Source of the DNA: JASHPR01 sp963842355
GTDB lineage: Bacteria > Actinomycetota > Actinomycetes > Streptosporangiales > Streptosporangiaceae
Assembly (NCBI GenBank): GCA_963842355.1
Contig: CAWJGC010000013.1
Span: 248,001 to 312,000, forward strand
Direction: 5' to 3'
Length of the DNA stretch: 64,000 bases
The notes beneath the pieces were generated by a model that saw nothing but the letters and a program-made list of their open reading frames with translations, was not told the DNA's origin and did no database searches. The position numbers were made by a program, and so were the translations under genes. Below are positions 40,807 through 48,804 of this stretch, piece after piece; position 1 is the stretch's first letter; every line of letters begins with the position of its first letter.

Positions 40807-42354
40807 ATGCCGAGCACGACGACCGCCGGGAACGCCCGGCCCGAGCGCCGTCCGACGGCCCGGGCCGTGACGGCATCGGCCGGGCCGACGAGGCCGTCCG
40901 CGCCGTCCGCGCCGTCCGGGGTATCGGCGCCGTCCGGGGTATCGGCGCCGTCCGGGGTATCCGCGCCGTTCGCGAAGTCCGGGCATCGGCGGCTGGCCCT
41001 GGCCCTGATCCTGACCGCGGCATTCATGGTCGTCCTGGACTTCAGCATCGTGAACGTGGCCCTGGCGTCGATCGAGCGTGAGTTCGGCTTCTCCGCGTCG
41101 GCGGTGCAGTGGATCGTGACGGGCTACGCGATCGCGTTCGGCGGGCTGCTGATCCTCGGCGGCCGGGCGGCGGACACGTTCGGCCGCCGGCGCATGTTCA
41201 TGGCCGGGCTGCTGATCTTCTCGTCCGCGTCACTGGCCGGCGGCCTGGCCCGCGACCCGGTGCTGCTCGTCGCCTCGCGCGTGGTGCAGGGCGCCGGCGC
41301 CGCGCTGGTGGCTCCCTCGGCCCTTTCCCTGATCACCACCGGCTTCGCCGAAGGGCCAGAACGCAACCGCGCCCTCGGAATGTACGGTGCCACCGCGTCG
41401 GTCGGGTTCGTGGCCGGTCAGGTGCTGGGCGGTGTGCTGGTCCAGTTCACGAGTTGGCGGGCCGTGTTCCTGGTGAACGTGCCGGTCGGCGTGCTCGCCC
41501 TGCTGCTCGCACCGCGGCTGCTCGGCGAGTCCCGCCATGAGCAGGCCGGGCGCAGGCTCGACGTCGGCGGCGCGCTGCTCATCACCGGGGCCGTGGCCGC
41601 GCTGGTGTTCGCCGTGTCCCAGGCGGACGTGTTCGGCTGGGCCTCGCCGGCCGTGCTCGGCGCGCTGCTGCTCGCGGCCGTCGGCGCCGCGGCGTTCACC
41701 GTGGTCGAACGGCGCCATCCCGAGCCACTGGTCCGCGTCAGCCTGCTGCGACGGCCCGGGCTGCGCCAGGCCGGCGCGATGAACCTGCTGCTCGGCCTGT
41801 GGAACGCCGGGGAACTCATCGTCCTGTCGCTGTACTTCCAGCAGGTCCTGCACGACTCGCCGCTGGCGACCGGCCTGGCCATCGCGCCGCAGGGCGTGGT
41901 CGGGTTCGCCGCCGGAGTGTTCGGCGCCCGGCTGGCGCGCCGGGTCGGCATTCGCCGGGTACTGGTCCTGACCAGCGCCGTGGCCACGGTCGGCTTCCTG
42001 GTGCTCACCCGGCTGCCGGCCGGCGGCGGCTACAGCCCGCTGCTCGCCGCGGTGATGCTGGTCGGCTTCGGCACGGCGGGGACCGCGTTCGGCACCATGG
42101 TCACGGCCAGCACCGGCGTCGCCGACGCCGACCAGGGCCTGGTCGGCGGAGTGATCAACACCAGCCGCCAGGTCGGCGCGGCAATCGGCGCCGCGCTCCT
42201 GCCCGCCGTGGTCGAGGCGGTCGACCACGGGAGCCGGGCCGCAGCCCGCGGCGACCGGGCCGCCATGCTGACCGCGGCAGTGGCCGCCGCGCTGGCCACC
42301 GTGGTGGCCTGGCGCGCGGGCCGGGCCGCCCACTCCCGTGTGCGGCACGCCTGA
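40807..42354 (+). CDS. MFS drug-efflux transporter (DHA2 family)
   Basis: 515 residues with about 14 transmembrane helices after a 60-residue cytoplasmic N-terminus. Diagnostic segments are MVVLDFSIVNVALASIEREFG, GGRAADTFGRRRMF and GATASVGFVAGQVLGGVLV (antiporter motif C). The N-terminus has three GVSAPS repeats encoded by an 18-bp tandem unit (about 40915-40970). AGGTGAG at 40794-40800 fits ATG 40807 at 7 bases; ATG 40801 directly abuts it. It is divergent from herA. Substrate unknown; no regulator is adjacent. Confidence 0.87.
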   Translation: MPSTTTAGNARPERRPTARAVTASAGPTRPSAPSAPSGVSAPSGVSAPSGVSAPFAKSGHRRLALALILTAAFMVVLDFSIVNVALASIEREFGFSASAVQWIVTGYAIAFGGLLILGGRAADTFGRRRMFMAGLLIFSSASLAGGLARDPVLLVASRVVQGAGAALVAPSALSLITTGFAEGPERNRALGMYGATASVGFVAGQVLGGVLVQFTSWRAVFLVNVPVGVLALLLAPRLLGESRHEQAGRRLDVGGALLITGAVAALVFAVSQADVFGWASPAVLGALLLAAVGAAAFTVVERRHPEPLVRVSLLRRPGLRQAGAMNLLLGLWNAGELIVLSLYFQQVLHDSPLATGLAIAPQGVVGFAAGVFGARLARRVGIRRVLVLTSAVATVGFLVLTRLPAGGGYSPLLAAVMLVGFGTAGTAFGTMVTASTGVADADQGLVGGVINTSRQVGAAIGAALLPAVVEAVDHGSRAAARGDRAAMLTAAVAAALATVVAWRAGRAAHSRVRHA

Positions 42355-42374
42355 CCACCGGCGCCGGCTGTGCC

Positions 42375-42550
42375 GCGCCGCGGCCCCCAGCGCCCAGCGC
42401 CCAGCGCCCCATGCGCCCCCAGCGCCCCAGCGCGCCGTGCGCCCCCAGCGCCCCAGCGCACCGTGCGCCCCCAGCGCCCCATCCCTCCCGCCCGCCGCTC
42501 CCGCCCGCCGCTCCCGCCCGCCGCTCCCGCCCGCCGCTCCCGCCCGCCCG
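42375..42550. repeat. GC-rich minisatellites after the efflux gene
   Basis: Copies of a CGCCCCCAGCGCCCCAGCGC-type unit (42375-42480) are followed by four copies of the 14-bp unit CCCGCCCGCCGCTC (about 42485-42545). The region of about 300 bases between the efflux pump and the HTH-repeat gene holds no gene. Confidence 0.75.
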
Positions 42551-42653
42551 GCGGGCCTGGCCGCGACATCGTTGGACCGCTGATGCTGATACAGCAGCAT
42601 CTATGTTCCACCGATGCTGTTCGCGAGAGCCCGGGGTGCCGCGTCTGCCGGGG

Positions 42654-43406
42654 TTAGGGGGTAGTTGGCGGCCGATCGGTGGAGGACGCGGCCGCCTGCC
42701 GGCGCAGCCAGGAGGCGGGCTGGCCGGACTCCGCGGCGATGGCCCGCCAGGTCCAGCCGGCCGCCCGGCGCCGGGCCAGGTAAGCGGCCATGCTGTCGCA
42801 GCCGAGACTTGCCGCGACCTCGGCCGCCCGCCGGCTGGCCGCGTGGCGCTTGGTGGCGTGGGCCGTCCGGTCCAGATCGTGACGGCGCAGCGCGGAGCCT
42901 ACGGCATGATGTAACAGGCCCACCTCCGCGGCGATCGCGCTGACCGTGCGATGCTGCACGATGTGGCGTTCTCGCAGGTAATCGGCCACGTTTGGGAAAC
43001 CGAGCCGGGCGAGCGCCGACCGCCACATGGCATCCCAACGGTCGGCCCGCTGCGGCCGCGCGGCCGCGGCCGTCGCCGGGTCGAGGTCACCGAGGTGACG
43101 TGACAGCCAGTCCTTGTGCAGCCCGGCCTCCCGGCTGATGGCCGCCAGGCTGGCCCCCTCCCCGACCCGTTCCAGAACGAAGGCCCGGATATCGGGGTAG
43201 CCCGCCCGCTGGGCCACGTCGGCGGCGACCTCGGCCAGGCGCCGCCGGGCGCGCTCGGTGTTCGCCTGCGCCACCCGCGCGGGCGGGATTGCGGCCAGCG
43301 ACCGCAAGGCCTTCCGGCGGCGTTGTTCCGGCAGTGGGCGGCCGCGGGCCGCCGCGGCCGCGTCGCGGGCCAGGTCGAGGGGGTGCGGCCGGTAGCCTTC
43401 TGCCAT
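42654..43406 (-). CDS. Helix-turn-helix repeat protein of unknown function
   Basis: 250 residues from ATG 43406 (MAEGYRPHPLDLA), very basic, mostly helical. Three or four short homeodomain-like helix-turn-helix modules recur: SLAAISREAGLHKDWLSRHL, TVSAIAAEVGLLHHAVGSAL and TWRAIAAESGQPASWLRRQ, each preceded by a helix of the LGFPNVADYLRER kind. This suggests a multi-site DNA-binding protein. The start codon overlaps that of the divergent PadR gene (CATG at 43404-43407), so the two are likely linked in control. The true start could be internal, but the repeats begin only after about residue 60. Confidence 0.7.
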   Translation of the reverse strand: MAEGYRPHPLDLARDAAAAARGRPLPEQRRRKALRSLAAIPPARVAQANTERARRRLAEVAADVAQRAGYPDIRAFVLERVGEGASLAAISREAGLHKDWLSRHLGDLDPATAAAARPQRADRWDAMWRSALARLGFPNVADYLRERHIVQHRTVSAIAAEVGLLHHAVGSALRRHDLDRTAHATKRHAASRRAAEVAASLGCDSMAAYLARRRAAGWTWRAIAAESGQPASWLRRQAAASSTDRPPTTP

Positions 43407-43965
43407 GTCCGCAGGTGAGGAGCGCGCGCTGTCACTGGGCGAGTGGCTGGTGCTCTGCCTGGTCTGTGAGGAGCCCAGGCACGGGTTCGCGATCGCCAGG
43501 ATCCTCGGTCGCGACGGCAGCATGGGCCAGATCTGGCGGGTGCCAAAACCCGTCATCTACCGGGCTTTGCAGCGGCTCGAGCAGCTCGGGCTGGTGCAGA
43601 TAACCGAGCAGCAGCCGTCGAGCCAGGGCCCGGTCCGCTCGCTGATCGATGCCACCCGGGAGGGAAGGAACGCGGCCGCGGACTGGCTGACCAGGCCGGT
43701 CGAGCACACCCGGGACGTACGGTCGGAGCTGCTGGTGAAGCTCGCCCTGCTCGACCGGGCCGGCATGGACCCGCAGCCACTGCTCGACGCGCAGCGCGAG
43801 TTGCTCGTACCTGTCGCCGATGCGCTGCACGACCGTCTCGTCACGGTCGGCGGCTTCGATCGCACGCTCACCCTGTGGCGCTACGAGACGATCTCGGCCA
43901 CGATCCGGTTTCTCGACGCCCTGCGTGTCCGACCTTCCCGGGCGGCCCAGGTTCCGGCCCGGTAG
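43405..43965 (+). CDS. PadR-family transcriptional regulator
   Basis: 186 residues. The winged-helix N-terminus (LSLGEWLVLCLVCEEPRHGFAIARIL, VIYRALQRLEQLGLVQITE) is typical of PadR, with a C-terminal helical dimerisation region (VRSELLVKLALLDRAGMDPQPLL, DRTLTLWRYETISATIRFLDAL). These repressors respond to phenolic or drug ligands. The ATG overlaps the start codon of the divergent HTH-repeat gene; no Shine-Dalgarno sequence is evident, so it may be leaderless. It could control the neighbouring efflux or aldehyde dehydrogenase genes. Confidence 0.83.
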   Translation: MSAGEERALSLGEWLVLCLVCEEPRHGFAIARILGRDGSMGQIWRVPKPVIYRALQRLEQLGLVQITEQQPSSQGPVRSLIDATREGRNAAADWLTRPVEHTRDVRSELLVKLALLDRAGMDPQPLLDAQRELLVPVADALHDRLVTVGGFDRTLTLWRYETISATIRFLDALRVRPSRAAQVPAR

Positions 43966-44220
43966 GCGGGCGGGCGCGGCGGGCCAGGTTCCGGCCCGGC
44001 ACGCAGGCATCCCCGGCCGTCAGCCGCGCGCATTTCTCCACCGCACGGGGCTTCCCACCCCCTTGTGCCGGCCCGGTTCCTGTTGTCTCATTGTGACTAC
44101 CGAGCGGGTCGCAGCCCGGGGCTGGGCCCGCCGCGCGCTCAATGCGGGCCGGCCGCAACGGTGTGGCCGCCCAAGCCGCCCGGCCACCCGGGCCGCGCAA
44201 GCAAGGGAGATGAGCCGAGC

Positions 44221-45711
44221 ATGACCGTGACCCTGGACCGCAGCGTCGAAGAGTTCATCAGCGCCCCGCGCCAGCTGTTCATCAACGGACAGTGGGCCGA
44301 CGCGGCGTCGGGCAAGACCTTCGAGACGCCCAACCCCGCGACCGGGGAGACCCTCGCCCGGGCCGCCGAAGGGGACGCGGAGGACATCGACCGGGCCGTG
44401 CGGGCGGCGCGCCAGGCGTTCGAGGGCGGTCCGTGGAGCCGGATGACCCCGTCCGAACGCGGGCGCATCGTCTGGAAGATCGGCGACCTGATCCTGGAGC
44501 ACGTCGACGAGCTCGCCCAGCTCGAATCGCTGGACAACGGCAAGCCGTTCGCGGTCGCCCAGGCCGCGGACGTGCCGCTGGCCGCTGACCTGTTCCACTA
44601 CATGGCCGGCTGGGCCACCAAGATCGAGGGCAACACGATCGACATCTCGGTGCCCTACATGCCCGGCGGCAACTTCCACTCCTACACGCTGCGCGAGCCG
44701 ATCGGCGTGGTCGGGCAGATCATCCCGTGGAACTTCCCGCTGCTGATGGCGGCGTGGAAGCTCGGCCCGGCGCTGGCCACCGGCTGCACCGTGGTGCTCA
44801 AGCCGGCCGAGCAGACCCCGCTGTCCGCGCTGCGGCTGGCCGAGCTGATCGCCGAGGCCGGGGTCCCCGACGGCGCGGTCAACGTGGTCACCGGCTTCGG
44901 CGAGACCGCCGGGGCGGCGCTGGCCGCGCACGGGGACGTCGACAAGGTCGCCTTCACCGGCTCCACCGAGGTGGGCAAGCTGATCGTGGCGGCCGCGGGG
45001 GCCACCAACCTGAAGAAGCTGACCCTGGAGCTGGGCGGCAAGAGCCCGAACATCGTCTTCGACGACGCGGTAGACGGTGCGGTCGAGGGCGCGGCCAACG
45101 CGATCTTCTTCAACCACGGCCAGTGCTGCGTGGCCGGCTCGCGGCTGTTCGTGCACCAGAGCCGGTTCGACGAGGTGGTCGACGGCGTGGCCGAGATCGC
45201 AAAGTCGATCAAGCTGGGCTCGGGCATGGAGGCCGGCACCCAGATGGGCCCGCTGGTGTCCGAGGAGCAGTTCCAGCGGGTCAGCGGCTACCTGGAGTCC
45301 GGCCAGGCCGAGGGGGCCACCGCGCTGGCCGGCGGCGGCCGGTTCGGCGACCGCGGCTTCTTCATCGAGCCGACCGTGCTGGTCAACACCCACGGCAACA
45401 TGAAGGTGGTGAAGGAGGAGATCTTCGGCCCGGTGGTGGTCGCCGCGCCGTTCAGCGACCTGGACGAGATCGCGGCCCAGGCCAACGACACCGAGTACGG
45501 CCTGGGGGCCGGCATCTGGACCAAGGACATCTCCAAGGCCCACGCGCTGGCCAAGAAGCTCCGGGCCGGCACGGTCTGGATCAATTGCTACAACGTGTTC
45601 GACGCCTCGCTGCCGTTCGGCGGGTACAAGCAGTCCGGCTGGGGGCGCGAGATGGGCCATGAGGTGCTCAACAACTACACCGAGGTCAAGGCGGTCACCA
45701 CCCTGCTGTGA
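44221..45711 (+). CDS. NAD(P)-dependent aldehyde dehydrogenase
   Basis: 496 residues, a full-length ALDH. The catalytic Cys is in FNHGQCCVAGSR near residue 302, the general-base Glu in LELGGKSPNIVF, the NAD motif FTGSTEVGK and the conserved EEIFGPVV are present. PFGGYKQSGWGREMG near the C-terminus is typical of class 1/2 broad-specificity enzymes that oxidise aldehydes to acids. ATG 44221 is preceded by AAGGGAG. It stands alone after the PadR gene across 255 bases in which no gene was found. Confidence 0.92.
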   Translation: MTVTLDRSVEEFISAPRQLFINGQWADAASGKTFETPNPATGETLARAAEGDAEDIDRAVRAARQAFEGGPWSRMTPSERGRIVWKIGDLILEHVDELAQLESLDNGKPFAVAQAADVPLAADLFHYMAGWATKIEGNTIDISVPYMPGGNFHSYTLREPIGVVGQIIPWNFPLLMAAWKLGPALATGCTVVLKPAEQTPLSALRLAELIAEAGVPDGAVNVVTGFGETAGAALAAHGDVDKVAFTGSTEVGKLIVAAAGATNLKKLTLELGGKSPNIVFDDAVDGAVEGAANAIFFNHGQCCVAGSRLFVHQSRFDEVVDGVAEIAKSIKLGSGMEAGTQMGPLVSEEQFQRVSGYLESGQAEGATALAGGGRFGDRGFFIEPTVLVNTHGNMKVVKEEIFGPVVVAAPFSDLDEIAAQANDTEYGLGAGIWTKDISKAHALAKKLRAGTVWINCYNVFDASLPFGGYKQSGWGREMGHEVLNNYTEVKAVTTLL

Positions 45712-45810
45712 CCAGGCTGGCCTGGCGGGCCGGCGCGCGCGAGACCGGGCTGGCCACGGTCCGCGCGCGCCGGCTTGCCTAGCAGGTCAGCACGCGGGTA
45801 TGCAACCAGG

Positions 45811-46797
45811 GTGATCCGCACGGGGGAGCAGGGGCTGCCGGAACGGATGCGGCCGATGCTGGCCAGCGCCGCTTCCGGCCTCCCGCCCAGTGACGGGACC
45901 TGGGCGTACGAGATGAAGTGGGACGGCCTGCGAGCCCTCGCCTACACCGAGGGGGACCGGCTGCGGCTGTGGTCCCGCACCGGCCGCGAGATCACCGGCG
46001 CCTACCCCGAGCTGCAGGACATGGCGGCCGCGGTGACGGCTGACCGGGCGGTCCTCGACGGGGAGATCGTGGCCTTCGGCGGCGCGGAGTGGCCGAGCTT
46101 CGAGGCGATGCAACTGCGGATGAACCTGTCCCCGGCCCAGTCCCGGCTGCTCGTGGCCGAGGTGCCGGTCACCTACCTGGCGTTCGACCTGCTCTCGATG
46201 GACGGCAGGTCGCTGCTGGACGAGCCCTACTCCGAGCGCCGGGCGCGGCTGGACGCCCTGGGCCTGAACGGCCCCCACTGGCAGACCCCGCCCTCGTTCG
46301 CCGACCCGGCCGGCCCCGACGTGCTGGCGGTCTCGAAGCAGCATGGCCTCGAAGGCGTGGTGGCCAAGCGGCTGGCCTCCCGGTACGAGCCGGGCAGGCG
46401 GTCCCAGAGCTGGCGCAAGATCAAGAACCAGCGGCGGCAGGAGGCCGTGGTCGGCGGCTGGAAACCGGGTGAGGGCGGCCGGACCGGACAGATCGGCTCC
46501 CTGCTGATGGGCGTGCAGGGCCCGGCCGGCCTGGAGTACGCCGGGCACGTCGGCACCGGGTTCACCCAGCAGACGCTGGCCTTGCTCGCGCAGCGGCTGG
46601 CGCCGCTGCGCCGCGACACGTCCCCGTTCGCCACGCTGGTGCCGCCGGAGCACGCCCGCGCCGCCGTCTGGACCGAGCCGCTGGTCGTGGTGGAGGTGGC
46701 CTTCACGCAATGGACCAGCGAAGGGCGGATGCGCGCCGCCTCCTACAAGGGCCTGCGCGACGACAAGGACCCGGCCGACGTGGTCCGCGAGCCGTGA
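45811..46797 (+). CDS. ATP-dependent DNA ligase, stand-alone ligase domain (LigC/LigD-like)
   Basis: 328 residues: an adenylation domain with the nucleophile Lys36 in YEMKWDGLRAL, DGEIVAF, LAFDLLSMDG, GLEGVVAKRL and the motif V Lys in SWRKIKNQRRQE, followed by an OB-fold domain (VGGWKPGEGGRTGQIGSLLMG, TSEGRMRAASYKGLRDDK). Neither the polymerase/primase nor the 3'-phosphoesterase domain of full LigD is present, so it resembles LigC. Such ligases seal breaks in bacterial end-joining or base-excision repair. I chose GTG 45811; TTG 45775 in the same frame is less likely. No Ku gene is adjacent. Confidence 0.87.
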   Translation: MIRTGEQGLPERMRPMLASAASGLPPSDGTWAYEMKWDGLRALAYTEGDRLRLWSRTGREITGAYPELQDMAAAVTADRAVLDGEIVAFGGAEWPSFEAMQLRMNLSPAQSRLLVAEVPVTYLAFDLLSMDGRSLLDEPYSERRARLDALGLNGPHWQTPPSFADPAGPDVLAVSKQHGLEGVVAKRLASRYEPGRRSQSWRKIKNQRRQEAVVGGWKPGEGGRTGQIGSLLMGVQGPAGLEYAGHVGTGFTQQTLALLAQRLAPLRRDTSPFATLVPPEHARAAVWTEPLVVVEVAFTQWTSEGRMRAASYKGLRDDKDPADVVREP

Positions 46798-46849
46798 GGC
46801 TGGTGCCGCCGTCGCGGTCACGGCGCGGTGAAAGCGCGAAGATGGAGCG

Positions 46850-48142
46850 ATGGGCAGGTATCGCCGCGCGGGCGGGCTGCTGCGGCAGCGTGATTTCCGG
46901 CTGCTGTGGATCGGCGAGACGGTCAGCCAGCTCGGCAACGCCATGGCCGTGGTCGGGGTACCGCTGGTCGCGGTCATCGTGCTGCACGCGAGCACGTTCA
47001 CGATCGGCGTGCTCACCGCGGCCGCGTGGCTGCCGTGGCTGGTCATAGGGCTGCCCGCGGGCGCGTGGGTCGACCGGCTGCCCGCCCGGCGGGTGATGAT
47101 CGCGTGTGACGTGATCTCGGCGCTGCTGTACGCGAGCGTGCCGATCACGGCCTGGGCGGGCGTGCTGACCACGGGCCTCGTCGTCGCCGTCCAGCTCGGC
47201 GGGGGCGCGGCCAGCGTCCTGTTCATGACCGCCTACCAGGTTTACCTGCCCTCCCTGGTCGGGCCGGGAGAGCTGATCGAGGGCAACACCAAGATGCAGG
47301 GCAGCGCGTCGGCGGCGGCCTTCGCCGGGCCCGGCCTGGCGGGCCTGGTGGCTCAGCTGCTCGGCGCCGTGACGGCCCTGCTGGCCAACGCGGTCAGCTT
47401 CGTGGTCTCGGCCATCTGCCTGCTCGGCGCCCGCCCGGCCGGGCCCGGCCCGACGGCCGCGCCGCGGCGGACCGCGCCGCGGCGGACCACGTTGCGCCGG
47501 GAGATCGCCGACGGCCTGGCGCTGGTGCTGCGCGACCCGTTCCTGCGGCAGCTCAGCGTGTTCTGGGCCGTCGCGAACCTGGCGCTCACCGGCTACGCGG
47601 CGCTCCTGGTCGTGTTCCTGGTGCGGGTGATCGGGCTGTCGCCTGGTTCCGTCGGCCTGCTCACCGCGATTCCCGGGGCCGGCGGGATACTCGGGGCCCT
47701 GCTCACCGGCCGGGTCACCGCGGCTTTCGGCACCGCGCGCGGCCTGCTGGTGAGCACGCTGGGCGCGGTCCCGTTCGCGCTGCTCATCCCGCTCACCGGG
47801 CCCGGGCCGCGGCTGGCGTTCTACGTGGCGGGCGCCCTGGTGGCGTTCACCGGCGTCGCCGTGGGCAACATCATCATCGCGGCCTTCCGCCAGTCCTACT
47901 CCCCGCCGGGCATGTGCGGCCGGGTCACCGCGACCATGCGGTTCCTGATCTTCGGCACGAGCCCGGCCGGCGCCCTGCTCGGCGGCGCCCTGGGCAGCTG
48001 GCTGGGTATCCGCAACGCCCTGTGGATCCTGCTCACCGCCCTCGCGCTGTCCGGGACGCTGCTGCTCACCCGCGCCCTCACCGCAGGCCGTGACCTGCCC
48101 GAACGCCGGCCCGACCTGCGGGTGCCCGCGCTGCGGGATTAG
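46850..48142 (+). CDS. MFS efflux transporter (MFS_3/EntS-like)
   Basis: 430 residues with about 12 hydrophobic helices. The opening LLRQRDFRLLWIGETVSQLGNAM and the loop segment VIGLPAGAWVDRLPARRVMI mark the enterobactin-exporter/macrolide-efflux-like branch of the major facilitator superfamily. A short basic insert (PRRTAPRRTTLRRE) lies in the central cytoplasmic loop. The ATG follows GATGGAG. It lies 52 bases after the ligase gene but need not be related in function. Confidence 0.85.
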   Translation: MGRYRRAGGLLRQRDFRLLWIGETVSQLGNAMAVVGVPLVAVIVLHASTFTIGVLTAAAWLPWLVIGLPAGAWVDRLPARRVMIACDVISALLYASVPITAWAGVLTTGLVVAVQLGGGAASVLFMTAYQVYLPSLVGPGELIEGNTKMQGSASAAAFAGPGLAGLVAQLLGAVTALLANAVSFVVSAICLLGARPAGPGPTAAPRRTAPRRTTLRREIADGLALVLRDPFLRQLSVFWAVANLALTGYAALLVVFLVRVIGLSPGSVGLLTAIPGAGGILGALLTGRVTAAFGTARGLLVSTLGAVPFALLIPLTGPGPRLAFYVAGALVAFTGVAVGNIIIAAFRQSYSPPGMCGRVTATMRFLIFGTSPAGALLGGALGSWLGIRNALWILLTALALSGTLLLTRALTAGRDLPERRPDLRVPALRD

Positions 48143-48175
48143 GCCGGCCCGGGCAGCACCGCGGCGGCCCGGCCC

Positions 48176-48202
48176 GCGGAAAAACCCGCGGGAAAAGTTG
48201 TT
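48176..48202. repeat. Hairpin CCCGCGG-AAAAAC-CCGCGGG
   Basis: A 7-bp perfect stem with a 6-base A-rich loop, 35 bases after the efflux stop and followed by AAAAGTTG. There is no T-tract on the plus strand, so terminator function is only possible, not clear. Confidence 0.35.
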
Positions 48203-48321
48203 GGCGCGCGCCGCCCCCGGGCCTCCTACCCGTGTCACGGCAATACGCCAGGCACCGCTGCCCGTGGACGTCGGAGGGGAATGCCCCGGGCAGCGGGGGC
48301 GGGCGAGGAGGAGGCACGGAA

Positions 48322-48510
48322 ATGAACACACGCCGTCCGGGTATCAGCAAGATCTGGCCGCCGGCCTGCGGACGCCACCGCGCGACGATGGTCGAAGGCA
48401 GCCGTCGCGGCGACCGGCTGAACCGCTCTCAGTGGCTGCCCGCCCTGGCCGCCAGCCGCGAGCGCCTGGTCGGCAGCGCCGTCCTGTCCGCCGTCGGCCG
48501 CTCGTCCTGA
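48322..48510 (+). CDS. Small basic hypothetical protein (62 aa)
   Basis: A 62-codon frame (MNTRRPGISKIWPPACGRHR...) with a strong ribosome-binding site, GAGGAGG, 7 bases before the ATG. It is Arg-rich, without a membrane helix or recognisable domain. Between the efflux gene and this frame lie 180 bases with GC hairpins but no other gene. The excellent initiation signal supports expression; coding bias alone is not decisive in such GC-rich DNA. Confidence 0.4.
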   Translation: MNTRRPGISKIWPPACGRHRATMVEGSRRGDRLNRSQWLPALAASRERLVGSAVLSAVGRSS

Positions 48511-48630
48511 CCGGCGCTGCCCGGCCGCTCGTCCGGGCCGGCGCTGCCCGGCCGCACTCGACCTCGCCGGCGACAGGGGCCCGGCGAGGCCGAGCCGCGC
48601 CGCCGTCCGCGGCGCGACGGCGGGCCCTGG

Positions 48631-48804
48631 TCAGTGGTCGAACACCACACGGAACCAGCGGCGCCTGCCCACCCGGATCACGTCCCCGCTGGATACCGGG
48701 TGACGCTGATCAGGATCGGTCAGCTTGCGCTCGCCGTCCAGCCGCACGCCGCCGCCGGAGATGAGCCGCCGCAACCCGGAGGCCGACTCGCCGGGCAGGG
48801 CTTG
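48631..48804 (-). pseudogene. 3' remnant of a tyrosyl-tRNA synthetase gene (S4 domain end)
   Basis: Minus-strand codons between two stops read LPGESASGLRRLISGGG, VRLDGERKLTDPD and GDVIRVGRRRWFRVVF, about 58 residues that match the C-terminal S4-like RNA-binding end of bacterial TyrRS (SxSEARRLIxGGGVxxNGxK...DP, then a GKKRYxLV-type ending). The catalytic Rossmann domain is absent. The upstream stop (48805-48807) is the stop codon of the pentapeptide-repeat gene and is in the same frame, so the rest of tyrS seems to have been replaced by that gene. No start is present. Confidence 0.75.

Noticed and set aside
42485..42550. Short regular repeats resembling a CRISPR array
   Set aside because: The units are head-to-tail without unique spacers, are pure GC minisatellite and have no cas genes nearby.
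48176..48202. Rho-independent terminator after the efflux gene
   Set aside because: The stem is good but it is followed by AAAAGTTG rather than a T-tract, so it is listed only as a hairpin.
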